Source: Myxococcales bacterium
Lineage (GTDB): Bacteria; Myxococcota_A; Polyangia; Polyangiales; Polyangiaceae
Direction of reading: 5' to 3'
DNA: 64,000 nt
Assembly: GCA_025355005.1 (NCBI GenBank)
Contig: JANXLV010000139.1
Location: 53,432-117,431, forward strand
Below the pieces are notes generated by a model. The model searched no databases, was not told where the DNA came from, and saw nothing but the letters and a program-made list of their open reading frames with translations. Within the stretch, counting starts at the first letter, position 1; every line of letters starts with the position of its first letter. The position numbers were made by a program, and so were the translations under genes. Of the stretch, positions 42,311-51,654 are shown in pieces.

Positions 42311-43834
42311 ATGACCCGATACTTCTCCAGTGTTGCCACCCCGCTTGCGCGCTTCGGCGCGCTGCTTTCGCTCGTGTTGCTGCTTTGCGCGGTCCCGCGC
42401 ATGGCGTGGGCTTCTGACGACTCGCTCGTCCGGGTGCGGAAGGCGGGCGTGCTCACGTGGGGTGGGGACATCCAGGGCGGCGAGCCGTACGTCTACGATG
42501 ACCCCGCGGCGCCGGGACGACTGATCGGGTTCGAGGTGGATCTGGCGGAGGCGATCGCGAAGCGGCTCGGCGTGCGCCAGGAGTTCAAGCAGAGCGACTG
42601 GAGCCAGCTCGTGCCGGCGCTCTCACGTGGCTCGTTCGACATGATCATGAACGGGCTCGAGGTCACGGCGGCGCGGCAGGGCGTGCTGCGCTTCTCGCGT
42701 CCGTACTACGTCTTCGCGGAGCGGCTCATGGTGCGCGCGGACGAGGCCCGGATCACGAGCTTCGCCACGCTCGGCGACCGGCGCGTGGGCACGCTGTCGA
42801 ACAGCCTCGCGGCGGAGATCCTGCGCGGCAAGAACGTCGCGCTCTACGAGGGCGTGGAGGAGCCATACGCGGATCTCGTCTTCCACCGCACGGACGCCGT
42901 CCTGCTCGACGACATCATCGCCGCGCGATACGGCGCTCCGAAGAAGGAGCTCAAGGTCGTAGGCGACGTGGCGGAGGGCTTCTACTCCGCCGGCTTCCGC
43001 AAGGACGACACGGCGCTGGCGGACGCAGTCGACAATGCGCTCGGCAACATCGCGAGCTCCGGCGAGCTCGAGCAGATCCTCGGCAAGGCGCGACTGATGT
43101 CACCGCGCGAGAGCCGCTTGGTCGCATGGTCGGAGAGCGATCAGCGCGCGATGCTCGGCTCCGCGGCCACCTCCGGGGAGCCGCCCGCCCCCACGCAGCT
43201 CTCCACGGGTCACGTGATCCTGTTCCTCAAGGGCGCAGGCATGACGTTGCTCGTCTCGATCCTCGCCATCTCACTGGCGATCCCGCTCGGGATGGGCCTC
43301 GCGCTGGCTCGCGCGTACCTGCCGCGGAAATATGCGGCGCTCGCGAGCCTCTACGTGGAGGTCTATCGCGGGACCCCGGTCCTCCTGCAGCTGTACCTGC
43401 TCTATTACGGGCTCGCGGCCGTCGTGCGCCTGGATGCGCTGGTGGCTGCGGTGATCGGGCTCGGCATGAACTACGCGGCGTACGAGGCAGAGACCTTCCG
43501 CGCCGGCATCCAGGCGGTGCCTGAAGGTCAGATGGAAGCCGCGCTGTCGCTCGGCATGACGCGCAGCCTCGCCATCCGCCGCGTGCTCCTTCCGCAGGCG
43601 CTCCGCCATGCGATTCCGAACATCACGAACGACTTCATCGCGCTCCTCAAGGACAGCTCGCTCGTGAGCGTGCTCACCGTGGTGGAGCTCACGAAGCGCA
43701 TGAGCATCACCGCCGTGGAGGTGCGCAGCTATGCCATTCCGGGCGCCCTGTGCGCCCTCATGTACTTCGTCATGAGCTACCCGCTGTCGCTCCTCGCGCG
43801 CAGGCTCGAGAAGCGGCTCGGAGGCGTACGATGA
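42311..43834 (+). CDS. Amino-acid ABC transporter, binding protein fused to permease
   Basis: This 507-residue protein joins a periplasmic family-3 solute-binding domain (about 38-270, with GFEVDLAEAIAKRLG and DMIMNGLEVTAAR) to an inner-membrane permease domain (about 295-505). The permease has the EAA-type loop AALSLGMTRSLAIRRVLLPQALR. A signal peptide (CAVPRMAWA) precedes it. Polar amino acids such as Gln, Glu or basic residues are the usual substrates. The stop overlaps the ATPase gene (ATGA), giving a complete two-gene importer. Confidence 0.9.
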   Translation: MTRYFSSVATPLARFGALLSLVLLLCAVPRMAWASDDSLVRVRKAGVLTWGGDIQGGEPYVYDDPAAPGRLIGFEVDLAEAIAKRLGVRQEFKQSDWSQLVPALSRGSFDMIMNGLEVTAARQGVLRFSRPYYVFAERLMVRADEARITSFATLGDRRVGTLSNSLAAEILRGKNVALYEGVEEPYADLVFHRTDAVLLDDIIAARYGAPKKELKVVGDVAEGFYSAGFRKDDTALADAVDNALGNIASSGELEQILGKARLMSPRESRLVAWSESDQRAMLGSAATSGEPPAPTQLSTGHVILFLKGAGMTLLVSILAISLAIPLGMGLALARAYLPRKYAALASLYVEVYRGTPVLLQLYLLYYGLAAVVRLDALVAAVIGLGMNYAAYEAETFRAGIQAVPEGQMEAALSLGMTRSLAIRRVLLPQALRHAIPNITNDFIALLKDSSLVSVLTVVELTKRMSITAVEVRSYAIPGALCALMYFVMSYPLSLLARRLEKRLGGVR

Positions 43835-44535
43835 TCGGCATCAAGGGCCTCGAGAAGAAGATGGATGGGCGCCTCATCCTCTCGCAGGTGAGCGTGACGT
43901 TCGAGCCCGGGCGCATCTCGGCCATCTGCGGCCCCTCCGGCAGTGGCAAGACCACGCTCCTGCGCTGCATCAACGGACTCACCACGTTCGACGGCGGCTC
44001 CGTGGTCGTGGGCTCGGTGGCCTATCGTGGCACCACCTCCGGGACCGACGTCGCCGCCGTGCAGCAGATCAGGAAGAGCGTGGGCTTCGTGTTTCAGGCC
44101 TACCACCTGTTCGCGCACCGCACGGTGATGGAGAACATCGTGGAGGCGCCGATCTACGTCGCGCAGGTGAAGGACTCGGAGGCCAAGTCGCGGGCGAGCG
44201 CGCTCCTCGAGCGGCTCGGGCTCGCACAGCGCGCGGGCGCTTACCCACGCGAGCTCTCCGGCGGCGAGCAGCAGCGCGTTGCGATCGCGCGCGCGCTCGC
44301 GATGAATCCCGAGGCTCTCCTCTTCGACGAGCCGACCAGCGCGCTGGACCCCAGCCGCCGCGTGGAGATCGCCCGCATCCTGTCCGACCTCCGGAAGGAA
44401 GGCCGGACCATCGTCGTGGTCTCGCACGACATGGACTTCGTCGGAGAGATCGCGGACGACATCGTGCTTCTCACGCATGGGCGCGTCATGTCGCAAGGCA
44501 AGGCACAGGACGTGCTCGCGCTCGTGCGCACCTGA
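43831..44535 (+). CDS. Amino-acid ABC transporter ATPase
   Basis: This 234-residue ATPase has Walker A GPSGSGKT (34-41), Q-loop in FVFQAYHLF, signature ELSGGEQQRVAIARALA, Walker B ALLFDEPTSALD and the switch His in VVVSHDMDF. It is closest to GlnQ/HisP-type subunits of polar amino acid importers. Its start overlaps the stop of the fused binding-protein/permease gene, so the two are expressed together. Length is normal for the family. Confidence 0.94.
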   Translation: MIGIKGLEKKMDGRLILSQVSVTFEPGRISAICGPSGSGKTTLLRCINGLTTFDGGSVVVGSVAYRGTTSGTDVAAVQQIRKSVGFVFQAYHLFAHRTVMENIVEAPIYVAQVKDSEAKSRASALLERLGLAQRAGAYPRELSGGEQQRVAIARALAMNPEALLFDEPTSALDPSRRVEIARILSDLRKEGRTIVVVSHDMDFVGEIADDIVLLTHGRVMSQGKAQDVLALVRT

Positions 44536-44600
44536 GCATCCGACTCTGTCGACGATGCCCTGCAGCCGTGGTGAGGTGATGTGAGCTTCCGCGTTCGCCT

Positions 44601-44628
44601 TTGACAGGCGTTTTGCAGGACCTATCCT
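44601..44628 (+). promoter_or_regulatory. Sigma-70-like promoter of the DUF882 gene
   Basis: A perfect TTGACA (44601-44606) is followed after 16 bases by TATCCT (44623-44628). The -10 ends 8 bases before ATG 44637, so the predicted start site coincides with GTG 44634/ATG 44637 and the message should be leaderless. Confidence 0.65.
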
Positions 44629-44636
44629 CGATCGTG

Positions 44637-45230
44637 ATGCGTCCTTACGCCCGAGCACTCGCCACGGCCGCGTTCGGGCTCACGATGACCTCGTGGCCTG
44701 GGACCACCCCAGCGCAGGCTGGCGTCGCACCGGCTCCCGTGCTGCCTGCGCACGTGTCCGGTCACGAGCCGCGCTCGCTCGTCATCTCCGACTCCCCCCG
44801 CGCCACCTCGTTCACGATCCGCGCGCTGAACACTGGCGAGAGCGTGACGGTGCGCATGCTCGGCGACAGGCCCACCGACGAGTCCGCGCGCGCGTTGAAC
44901 CATCTGCTCCGCTGCACGCGCACACAGAAGGAGCACGAGATCGATCCCAGGCTCGTGGCCGTGCTCTCGCACCTCGCAGAGGCGACCGGCGGAGACCTCG
45001 AGCTCGTGTCGGGCTACCGCGCGCCGAAGAACGCACGCGACAAGAACTTCCACACGCAGGGCATGGCCGCCGACGTACGCGTCCCGGGCGTGCGCACGTG
45101 GGACCTGCGCAAGGTCGCCGAGGGTCAGCGCGTGCCGGGCCTCGGCTACTACCCGACGAGCAAGATGGTCCACGTCGACGTACGCGACGTCCCGTACAAA
45201 TGGACCGACTGGTCCGGCCCATCGCGCTGA
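44637..45230 (+). CDS. DUF882/M15-type murein peptidase-like exported protein
   Basis: This 197-residue protein has a signal peptide (cleavage near TTPAQA-G). A DUF882/YcbK-like peptidase domain follows, with VSGYRAPKNA, NFHTQGMAADVRV and KMVHVDVRDV supplying the His/Asp/His zinc ligands of the LAS fold. It probably cleaves peptidoglycan cross-links or tails. ATG 44637 fits the promoter at 44601-44628; there is no Shine-Dalgarno sequence. Convergent with the VOC gene, with 1 base between. Confidence 0.82.
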   Translation: MRPYARALATAAFGLTMTSWPGTTPAQAGVAPAPVLPAHVSGHEPRSLVISDSPRATSFTIRALNTGESVTVRMLGDRPTDESARALNHLLRCTRTQKEHEIDPRLVAVLSHLAEATGGDLELVSGYRAPKNARDKNFHTQGMAADVRVPGVRTWDLRKVAEGQRVPGLGYYPTSKMVHVDVRDVPYKWTDWSGPSR

Positions 45231-45231
45231 G

Positions 45232-45618
45232 CTAGCGCGGTAGCGGACAGAAGATGCTCACGTGGTTTCCGTCGGGGTCGACGACCACGGCGTAGCGTTG
45301 TCCCCAGAACGCATCCCAGGGCTCCTTGTGGACTTCGTGGCCTGCTTTTTCGAGCTTCTTGTAGACGGTGTTCACCTCGTCGGGTGAGTCACAGAGGAAC
45401 GCTAGCTCCATGCGGTGGCCCTTTGGCGCGGTCCACTTCGGGTCGAGCTTCTTCACCATCTCGACGCTGTTCCACGAGATGCGATAGCCGTTTGCCTTGA
45501 CCTCGACGTACGCAAGGTCTCCCGCCGGGTCCGCAACGTCGAGCCCGAGATACCTGTAGAATGCAAGCGATCGCTTGATGTCCTCGACCACGAGTCCGAT
45601 CATGTCTGGGCGAATCAC
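45232..45618 (-). CDS. VOC-superfamily (glyoxalase/bleomycin-resistance-like) protein
   Basis: This 128-residue protein has the two beta-alpha-beta-beta-beta halves of the VOC fold: MIGLVVEDIKRSLAFYRYLGL and, in the second half, VNTVYKKLEKAGHEV with VVDPDGNHVSIFCPL. Metal ligands of the family are partly kept (the Glu in RMELAF). Substrate unknown. The GTG start at 45618 overlaps the upstream PLD-gene stop as GTGA; an ATG at 45603 is an alternative. Confidence 0.8.
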   Translation of the reverse strand: MIRPDMIGLVVEDIKRSLAFYRYLGLDVADPAGDLAYVEVKANGYRISWNSVEMVKKLDPKWTAPKGHRMELAFLCDSPDEVNTVYKKLEKAGHEVHKEPWDAFWGQRYAVVVDPDGNHVSIFCPLPR

Positions 45619-47045
45619 TTCGACGCGTCCTTCGTGAACGTCTCCACCACCGTGCTGACGGCCTTCGCGTCGGTCAGGATCTCGCCCACCTCGCGGTTGT
45701 TGTTGAGACCGCCGTTGGTGAAGTTTTGCGAGCCGAGATAGACGGAGTCGTCCGCGACGATGATCTTCGCGTGGAGGTAGTGCTTCTTCAGGTAGTCGGC
45801 CTGGATGTTGCCAGCCCGGAGCGCGGTGAGCGCGGGCTCGTTCGGGGGAGCGCCGCCGCCGAACGCCGGCTGGTAGCCGAGCAGGACGCGGACATCCACG
45901 CCACGCTTCTTTGCGGCGAGGATCTTGCCCTGAAGGCCAGCGTCGGAGAGTGACTGGTTCGCGACGAACAGGCGGTGCTTGGCGCTGTCGATGAGCGCGC
46001 CGATCTTGCTGTTCGCGTTGTCGGGCGTGACGACGAGCGCATCGAAGGTCATGTGCGCGGTCGACGTCTCTGCGAAGTCCGCGTCGAAGAGCCCGCGAGC
46101 CTCCTTGAGTGCGGTGGGGCGCGCGTCCTCGATCCAGAAATCGCGGTTGTCGAACGTGGTCACGTCCACACCGCCGAGGCCGCTGCGCACCATGTTGCCG
46201 GTGCCGAAGAGCAGCTCCTTGTCGTCGATGAGGCAGAACTTTGCGTGGTCGACGTTGTGCGAGGAGTCGAACGCCTTGGGCGTGGTCTTCACGGTCACGC
46301 CACCGGCCTTGAGCGTGGCGGAGACCGCGTCGAAGTTGGCCGCACCGACGGTGCGTGGCTCGAGCATGACGCGGACCTTCACGTGACGTCCAGCAGCGGC
46401 GACGAGCGCGTCCACAACGGGCCGATCCTGGAGCTGGTAGATCGAGAGGTCGATCGACGTCTTCGCGGTGGACAGGAGCTGCACGATGCGATCACGTCCG
46501 GACTCCGGCATGGGATGAACGGCGACGGTGCCCGCCGGGATGAGCGTGCCCGTCGTGTTGTCGTGCGACCACTCGAGGATGTCCGTGAAGCTCTTCTGGT
46601 AGCCCTTCACCTTGACCGCGTCCTTGTCGGTGCGCGGCGTCGCGCCGGGGAGAAGCGCGGTGTCGTCGCTCACGGCGAGAACGGTGGAGACGACGTCGGT
46701 GCGAACGTCCACGTCGACGCCGCTGGATTCGAGGTGCTGCTGCATCGTCCACGTGGCATCGAAGTCGCCGCGCGAATCGAGGATGGCGCGGACAGTGACT
46801 CCGCGCTTGGCGGCGGCGATCATCGCGGCGGTGGCGACGGTCCCAGATCTTGCGGTGAGGCTCACGTAGAGATGACCCTTCGCGGTGCCTGCGAGCGTCG
46901 CGACCGCCTGATCGGAGGCCGACAGATCGGCCTCCTCCACGGCGGGGCTTCCCTCTTCCGCCAACGCGGCGCAACCGGGCGCGGCCAGCGCAGCTCCAAT
47001 GAGGGCAAGGTGAAGCCAGGTCCTGGTGGTCGGGAAGAGTGCCAT
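45615..47045 (-). CDS. Phospholipase D-family lipoprotein
   Basis: This lipoprotein of 476 residues (lipobox LAAPGC) carries two HKD catalytic motifs, NVDHAKFCLIDD followed by GTGN and HYLHAKIIVADD followed by GSQNFTNGG. This is the pattern of cardiolipin-synthase-like and PLD-type phosphodiesterases. Being anchored outside the cytoplasm it may act on phospholipids or on nucleic acid. ATG 47045 begins the signal peptide. The downstream VOC gene overlaps its stop. Confidence 0.88.
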   Translation of the reverse strand: MALFPTTRTWLHLALIGAALAAPGCAALAEEGSPAVEEADLSASDQAVATLAGTAKGHLYVSLTARSGTVATAAMIAAAKRGVTVRAILDSRGDFDATWTMQQHLESSGVDVDVRTDVVSTVLAVSDDTALLPGATPRTDKDAVKVKGYQKSFTDILEWSHDNTTGTLIPAGTVAVHPMPESGRDRIVQLLSTAKTSIDLSIYQLQDRPVVDALVAAAGRHVKVRVMLEPRTVGAANFDAVSATLKAGGVTVKTTPKAFDSSHNVDHAKFCLIDDKELLFGTGNMVRSGLGGVDVTTFDNRDFWIEDARPTALKEARGLFDADFAETSTAHMTFDALVVTPDNANSKIGALIDSAKHRLFVANQSLSDAGLQGKILAAKKRGVDVRVLLGYQPAFGGGAPPNEPALTALRAGNIQADYLKKHYLHAKIIVADDSVYLGSQNFTNGGLNNNREVGEILTDAKAVSTVVETFTKDASK

Positions 47046-47159
47046 ACCTACATACGAGCACATCGTGCGCCAAGGTCGTATGCCACGGGTAGCGCGGAGA
47101 TCATTCAGATCAGTTGGAGCGTGAGGGGTCGAATGGACCCTCGATGATCCGGCACACAT

Positions 47160-47175
47160 GGATCGGGCCCGATCC
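47160..47175. repeat. 16-base perfect palindrome GGATCGGGCCCGATCC
   Basis: This perfect palindrome sits between the small lipoprotein gene and the PLD gene. It has no T-tract on either side, so it is more likely an operator or hairpin than a terminator. Confidence 0.7.
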
Positions 47176-47193
47176 GGGCGGACCCGAGCTGTC

Positions 47194-47227
47194 CAGTCCT
47201 GTACGCGGTCAGTCCTGATACGCGGTC
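47194..47227. repeat. 17/18-base tandem duplication of a gene end
   Basis: CAGTCCTG(A)TACGCGGTC occurs twice in tandem. The inner copy contains the last codons and stop of the 47209-47643 gene; the outer copy lies just beyond the stop and lacks one A. Confidence 0.75.
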
Positions 47228-47643
47228 AGGTACTTCGCGGGGATCCGCACGTGCACGGTGCTGCCTGGCGAGATCGTGATCTTGGACGCCCAGACGGTCT
47301 TCGTGGCCACCACGAGCGAAACGATGTGCGTGCCCGCGCTGATCGGCTTTGCCTCGCCGACGTCGAACGTCATCGGGACGTCGTCCTCGTAGACCTCCGC
47401 TGTGTCGCTCGGAACACCGTCGATCACGATCGCGCCCACGGACTCGGTCCACGCAGGCGCCGGCGCGGAGGCCAGTACGGCTGCGGGGGCAAGCGCCGGA
47501 GGGGACACGCTGGCTTCGATGGGGGCGGCCGGGGAGATGGGCGCGGAGATCGTCGCTGCCGGCGCTGACGCCGCTGCCGACGCGCACCCGATCCCGAAGG
47601 GGCTGAGGGCGAGGGCGAGCATGATGCGTGCGAGCGGCGACAT
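47209..47643 (-). CDS. Small lipoprotein, function unknown
   Basis: This protein of 144 residues has a signal peptide with lipobox FGIGC and a long Ala/Pro/Ser linker (about 25-70). A small beta-rich domain of about 70 residues follows, with VYEDDVPMTFDVGEAKPISAGTHIVSL, resembling PEGA-like repeats that follow surface anchors. ATG 47643 is chosen as the signal start. It lies 163 bases before the PLD gene on the same strand and 54 bases after the GH76 gene. Confidence 0.6.
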   Translation of the reverse strand: MSPLARIMLALALSPFGIGCASAAASAPAATISAPISPAAPIEASVSPPALAPAAVLASAPAPAWTESVGAIVIDGVPSDTAEVYEDDVPMTFDVGEAKPISAGTHIVSLVVATKTVWASKITISPGSTVHVRIPAKYLTAYQD

Positions 47644-47697
47644 CGGGTCTCTCGGGTTCACGTGCGAGGGCCCAAAAGGTTTCGCGTACCCGGCGAT

Positions 47698-49326
47698 CTA
47701 TCGAGCAGACAGCGTGAGGCGATCCAGGTTCACGAAGCCGTGGCTCCCCTGCCCCTGGTTGTAGATGACCGAGATCGTGTTGTTTCCCGCGACGAGAGGC
47801 AGGGCGACCTTGACGGTGCCGTAGGTGTCGTAGCCGCCCGTCGTGGGCAGGCCGAGGTCGGCCGTCACCGTCGCGCCGTTCACGTAGAGGAGACGGCTCG
47901 CGCCCGCTGGCTCCGTCGCGAAGCGCAGCTCCGCGTCGTACGTGCCCGACTGCGAGACGTTCGCGAGGAAGTCGACCCACTGCCCGTCCGCGCCCCAGCC
48001 GGCGACATAACCGAAGCCCTCGAAGCCGGCGTGCGCGGCCTCGAGACCGATGGCACCGTGGAGATCCCCTTCCTCTGCCTGCAGCACGATGGGCATCGTG
48101 CCGCGCTTCTTTTCTGGCCCGAGCAGCTGCGCCGTGACCGCAACGGTCATCGCGGCGGACGAGAGCGAGTTCACGCTGTTTGTGTTCGCGTCGTAAGGGC
48201 CGGCCCAGTCGCACGAGACGAGCCCAGTGCCCGGATCCCGCGCGAGGGTGAACGCGGCCCGCGCGCTGCGCCGCAGAAATTCCTTGTATTCTACATGCGT
48301 CGAATCGGTGGCGTAGAGCTGCGCCAGGTAGCGCGCGCCGATGCCCTTGAACTGCTCGCCGTCGTCGCCGCCTGGCTTGCCGCACTTTCCGTCAGAGAGG
48401 ATCACGCCAACGGAGGTGGACGCGGACTCCTTCCCGAGCATGTAGCCCGCGATCCGGTGCGCGAGCGGCAAGCGCGTGGTGCTGCCCTCGGCGTGGGAGA
48501 GCGCCACGGCAGCGCCGATCATGAGCCCTTCGTTGTAGGTGAAAGACCAGGCGGTGTTGACGTCACCCGCGGAGGAGATGCCGTCGTAGACGTGTCCGGT
48601 CTTCGCGTCGACCATCGTGGTGGACCAGTAGTCGTAGACCTTCTGCGCGAACGCGAGGTACGTCGCGTCCTTCGTGCGCTCGTAGAGGCGGGACGCGCTG
48701 ACCACCGCGCCAGCGTTGATCGCGGTCACCTTGGAGTCGTGCGCGGTGCGCCACCAGATGCCGCCCTTCGTGGGCCCGCAGCACGTCACGTCCCACGCGC
48801 CCATGATGTCGTCGAAGTTCGCCTTCGCTCGATCGAGGTACTCGGTGGCGCCCGTGAGATCGTACGCGCGCATGAGAGTGAGCGTCATCCAGTTCTCGTC
48901 GTCGTAGTAGTCGCGGCTCCAGCCGCGCGCGTTCTGCACGTCCCAGAACATGCGCGCCGTGCCGGCGTATGCGAGCGGACCGCGGCGCTCCATCCCGTCG
49001 AGCACCACGTCCCAGTCCTGGGCATACGTCCAATACGCGTTGTTGTCCGCGGTGCGGAGCTGCGTCCAGAAGCGGAGCAGCATCGTGTCGAGCAGCGTGT
49101 CCGCGTTTGCCGCCATGATCACGGCATCCGGATCGGGGCCAGCATCGATGCTCGCAGCGTCGGCGACGCCAGAGCCGTCGAGCACCGCGCCGGCGTCGAT
49201 GGAGCCTCCGTCCGCTCCTCCCGTTGTCGGGACCGTGCCGTCCGTCGCGTCGCTCGCAGATCTGCACGCGCCCAGGCACACGACCCCGGAGGTAAGGAGC
49301 ACGACGGCGATCTTCGCGCTGCGCAT
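47698..49326 (-). CDS. GH76-family glycosidase lipoprotein with C-terminal CBM
   Basis: This 542-residue lipoprotein (lipobox VCLGAC) has an Asp/Ala/Gly linker and then an (alpha/alpha)6 barrel resembling family 76 alpha-1,6-mannanases. The adjacent catalytic Asp pair is in DYYDDENWMTL, and WWRTAHDSKVTAINAG and FTYNEGLMIGAAVAL are also typical. The last 130 residues (PIVLQAEEGDLHGAIGLE ... HGFVNLDRLTLS) form a CBM35/6-like sugar-binding domain. It probably degrades mannan from yeast or fungal walls, suiting a predatory lifestyle (inference). Confidence 0.82.
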   Translation of the reverse strand: MRSAKIAVVLLTSGVVCLGACRSASDATDGTVPTTGGADGGSIDAGAVLDGSGVADAASIDAGPDPDAVIMAANADTLLDTMLLRFWTQLRTADNNAYWTYAQDWDVVLDGMERRGPLAYAGTARMFWDVQNARGWSRDYYDDENWMTLTLMRAYDLTGATEYLDRAKANFDDIMGAWDVTCCGPTKGGIWWRTAHDSKVTAINAGAVVSASRLYERTKDATYLAFAQKVYDYWSTTMVDAKTGHVYDGISSAGDVNTAWSFTYNEGLMIGAAVALSHAEGSTTRLPLAHRIAGYMLGKESASTSVGVILSDGKCGKPGGDDGEQFKGIGARYLAQLYATDSTHVEYKEFLRRSARAAFTLARDPGTGLVSCDWAGPYDANTNSVNSLSSAAMTVAVTAQLLGPEKKRGTMPIVLQAEEGDLHGAIGLEAAHAGFEGFGYVAGWGADGQWVDFLANVSQSGTYDAELRFATEPAGASRLLYVNGATVTADLGLPTTGGYDTYGTVKVALPLVAGNNTISVIYNQGQGSHGFVNLDRLTLSAR

Positions 49327-49445
49327 CGCTTCATCGTGTCCAATCCTGGGCGCAAGCGCAATCGGGCAGTCGCGGATTGCTGTACAATGCAAGAGATGAA
49401 CGCAGGCCCGGTCTCCCAGCCCGACGACAAGGGCTGTCGCTGAGC

Positions 49446-51641
49446 GTGAACCGCCTGGGTGCATTTGCGTTCGATCGGCGTGCGCACGTGCTCGGCGTGG
49501 CGCTGGTGCTCTTCATCCTGTCGGTCGCGATCGTCTTCCGCGGCGGCCGGCTGACCACGGGCGAGATCGCCGGGCTGGAGTCGGGCGAGGCGGACCTCTC
49601 GCTCGCGGGGATCACGGGCGCCACCGAGGATGTGACGGTCGTCGTGATCTTCGCCTCACCCACGCTGGACCCACACGACAGCGCGTTCGGCGAGGCACGC
49701 GAGCTTGCGCTGGCACCGCTCCGCGCCGACTCGCGCGTGCTGCGCGTGATGACCGCGGACGACGCGCCTCCCGCCCTGCGGCCCCTGATGCAGAACGCAG
49801 CGGCGCGACGCGAGACCGCGTTCGTGGCTCTGCGCGGGACGTTCAAGGAGGCCGCGACGGCCTACCCCGCCGTGCGCGAGGAGCTTCACTCCGCGACGCT
49901 CGGGATCGAGTGCACCGGTCGCGTGCCATACATGCACGATCTGGACGTGGTCCTCGGAAAGGATCTGCTCATGGCGGAGGCTATTTCGTTGCCGTTCGCC
50001 GCGCTGCTGCTCGTCTACGTGTTCCGGACATGGGTGCTCGCGCTCGTGCCTGTCGTGTCCGGCGCGCTCTCGGTTCTGGTCGCCACGGCGCTGGTCACCA
50101 CCGCCTCCTACTTCGTCGACGTCGCCAGCTACACCGTGAACGTGATGTCGCTCGTGGGGCTCGGCGTGGCGATCGACTATTCGCTGTTCGTGGTGAGCCG
50201 GTACCGCGAGGAGCTCGACGCCGGGCGCGACACCCGCGAGGCGCTCTCCACCGCGGTCGCCACGTCAGGCCGCGCCGTGCTCTTCTCCGGCCTCGCGGTG
50301 TGCGTGGGTCTGTCGGGCCTCGCCTTCTTCCGCGGGTCGTACCTGGCGATGATGGGCGCTGGCGGCGCGCTGGTCGTTGGACTGGCCGTGCTGACGGCGA
50401 TCTTGTTCGTGCCTGCGTTGCTCGCGGTGCTGGGCCGCCGAATATTTCGGGGCCAGCTACGTGCGGGCGGCGGCCTTGGCGAGGCGCGGTGGGAGCGGCT
50501 TGCGCGCTGGGTGATGAAGCGGCCGTGGCTGGTGCTCGTGCCCACGGTGCTGGTGCTGGCAGGCGCGGCGCGGCCGTTCATGCGGCTGCGAATGTCCGCC
50601 GCCGACGTGCGCGTGCTCGACGAACGCAGCGAAGCACGACGCGCATACGACACGCTGCTCCGTGAGTTTCCCGCGCAGGCCGCGACGCGCGCCAACGTGG
50701 TCGTGCGATTTCCGAGCGCGCCGGCGCTGAACGGCCCCCGCATACATGCACTCTACACACTTTCTCGCGACCTCGAAAAGCTGCCCGGCGTGACCCGCGT
50801 GGAGAGCATCGTCTCCCGCACGAGCCCCGACGCTCCAGACCCCGAGGACGACTACGGACCCGACACATACGAGGAGAACCTGCTGCGCCCGTCCGCGCTG
50901 CTGCGCCCCATCGTGGACGCAGGCGCGAAGCTCACGGTAGGCGCACAGGACACCGTCCTCTACGTGCGCATCGACGCGCCACCCGACAGCGAGGCGGCGC
51001 GCGCAGTCGTGACCGCGATCCGGCGACATCGAAACGTGGCCGACGGCGTGGTGGTCGTGGGTGGTGCCACCGCGAACGATCTGGACACCACCGCCTTCAT
51101 GCGGGACCGCGCGCCACCGGCGCTGGCGTTCATCGTGGGCGCGACGCTGCTCGTCCTCTTCGTGCAGCTGCGGAGCGTGCTCTTGCCGTTGAAGGCAGTC
51201 CTGATGAACGTGCTGTCCATAGGCGCGTCGTTTGGCGCGCTCGTCTGGGTCTTCCAGGACGGCAGGCTGTTCGTGCACGAGGGGCGCCCGCTGGAGCCCA
51301 CGCTTCCCGTGCTGCTCTTCGCCGTGATCTTCGGCCTGTCGATGGACTACGAGGTCCTCATCCTCGCGCGGATCCGCGAGCAGTGGCTCGTCTCGGGCGA
51401 CAGCGACGAGGCCGTGGCGAAAGGGCTCGCAAAGACCGCGGGCCTGGTGACGAGCGCAGCGGCGATCATGGTCACCGTGTTCGCCGCGTTCGCGCTGGCC
51501 CGCGTGGTGCTCGTGCAAGCGACGGGCTTCGGCATGGCCCTCGCGGTGCTGGTGGACGCGACGCTGGTCCGCGTGCTCCTGGTCCCGGCGACGATGAAGC
51601 TGCTCGGCAAGTGGAACTTCTGGTCTCCGTTCCACAAGTGA
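49446..51641 (+). CDS. MMPL/RND-superfamily membrane transporter
   Basis: This 731-residue transporter has two tandem halves, each with a membrane segment, a large extracytoplasmic loop and a sterol-sensing-like bundle. GLGVAIDYSLFVVSRYREE and FGLSMDYEVLILARIREQW are the paired proton-relay helices (with Asp-Tyr) of MMPL proteins. In related bacteria such proteins export lipids or pigments. The GTG at 49446 is chosen as start because VNRLGAFAFDRRAHVLGVAL begins the N-terminal membrane helix; a TTG at 49377 is in frame. Confidence 0.88.
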   Translation: MNRLGAFAFDRRAHVLGVALVLFILSVAIVFRGGRLTTGEIAGLESGEADLSLAGITGATEDVTVVVIFASPTLDPHDSAFGEARELALAPLRADSRVLRVMTADDAPPALRPLMQNAAARRETAFVALRGTFKEAATAYPAVREELHSATLGIECTGRVPYMHDLDVVLGKDLLMAEAISLPFAALLLVYVFRTWVLALVPVVSGALSVLVATALVTTASYFVDVASYTVNVMSLVGLGVAIDYSLFVVSRYREELDAGRDTREALSTAVATSGRAVLFSGLAVCVGLSGLAFFRGSYLAMMGAGGALVVGLAVLTAILFVPALLAVLGRRIFRGQLRAGGGLGEARWERLARWVMKRPWLVLVPTVLVLAGAARPFMRLRMSAADVRVLDERSEARRAYDTLLREFPAQAATRANVVVRFPSAPALNGPRIHALYTLSRDLEKLPGVTRVESIVSRTSPDAPDPEDDYGPDTYEENLLRPSALLRPIVDAGAKLTVGAQDTVLYVRIDAPPDSEAARAVVTAIRRHRNVADGVVVVGGATANDLDTTAFMRDRAPPALAFIVGATLLVLFVQLRSVLLPLKAVLMNVLSIGASFGALVWVFQDGRLFVHEGRPLEPTLPVLLFAVIFGLSMDYEVLILARIREQWLVSGDSDEAVAKGLAKTAGLVTSAAAIMVTVFAAFALARVVLVQATGFGMALAVLVDATLVRVLLVPATMKLLGKWNFWSPFHK

Positions 51642-51654
51642 CCATGCTCACCCG

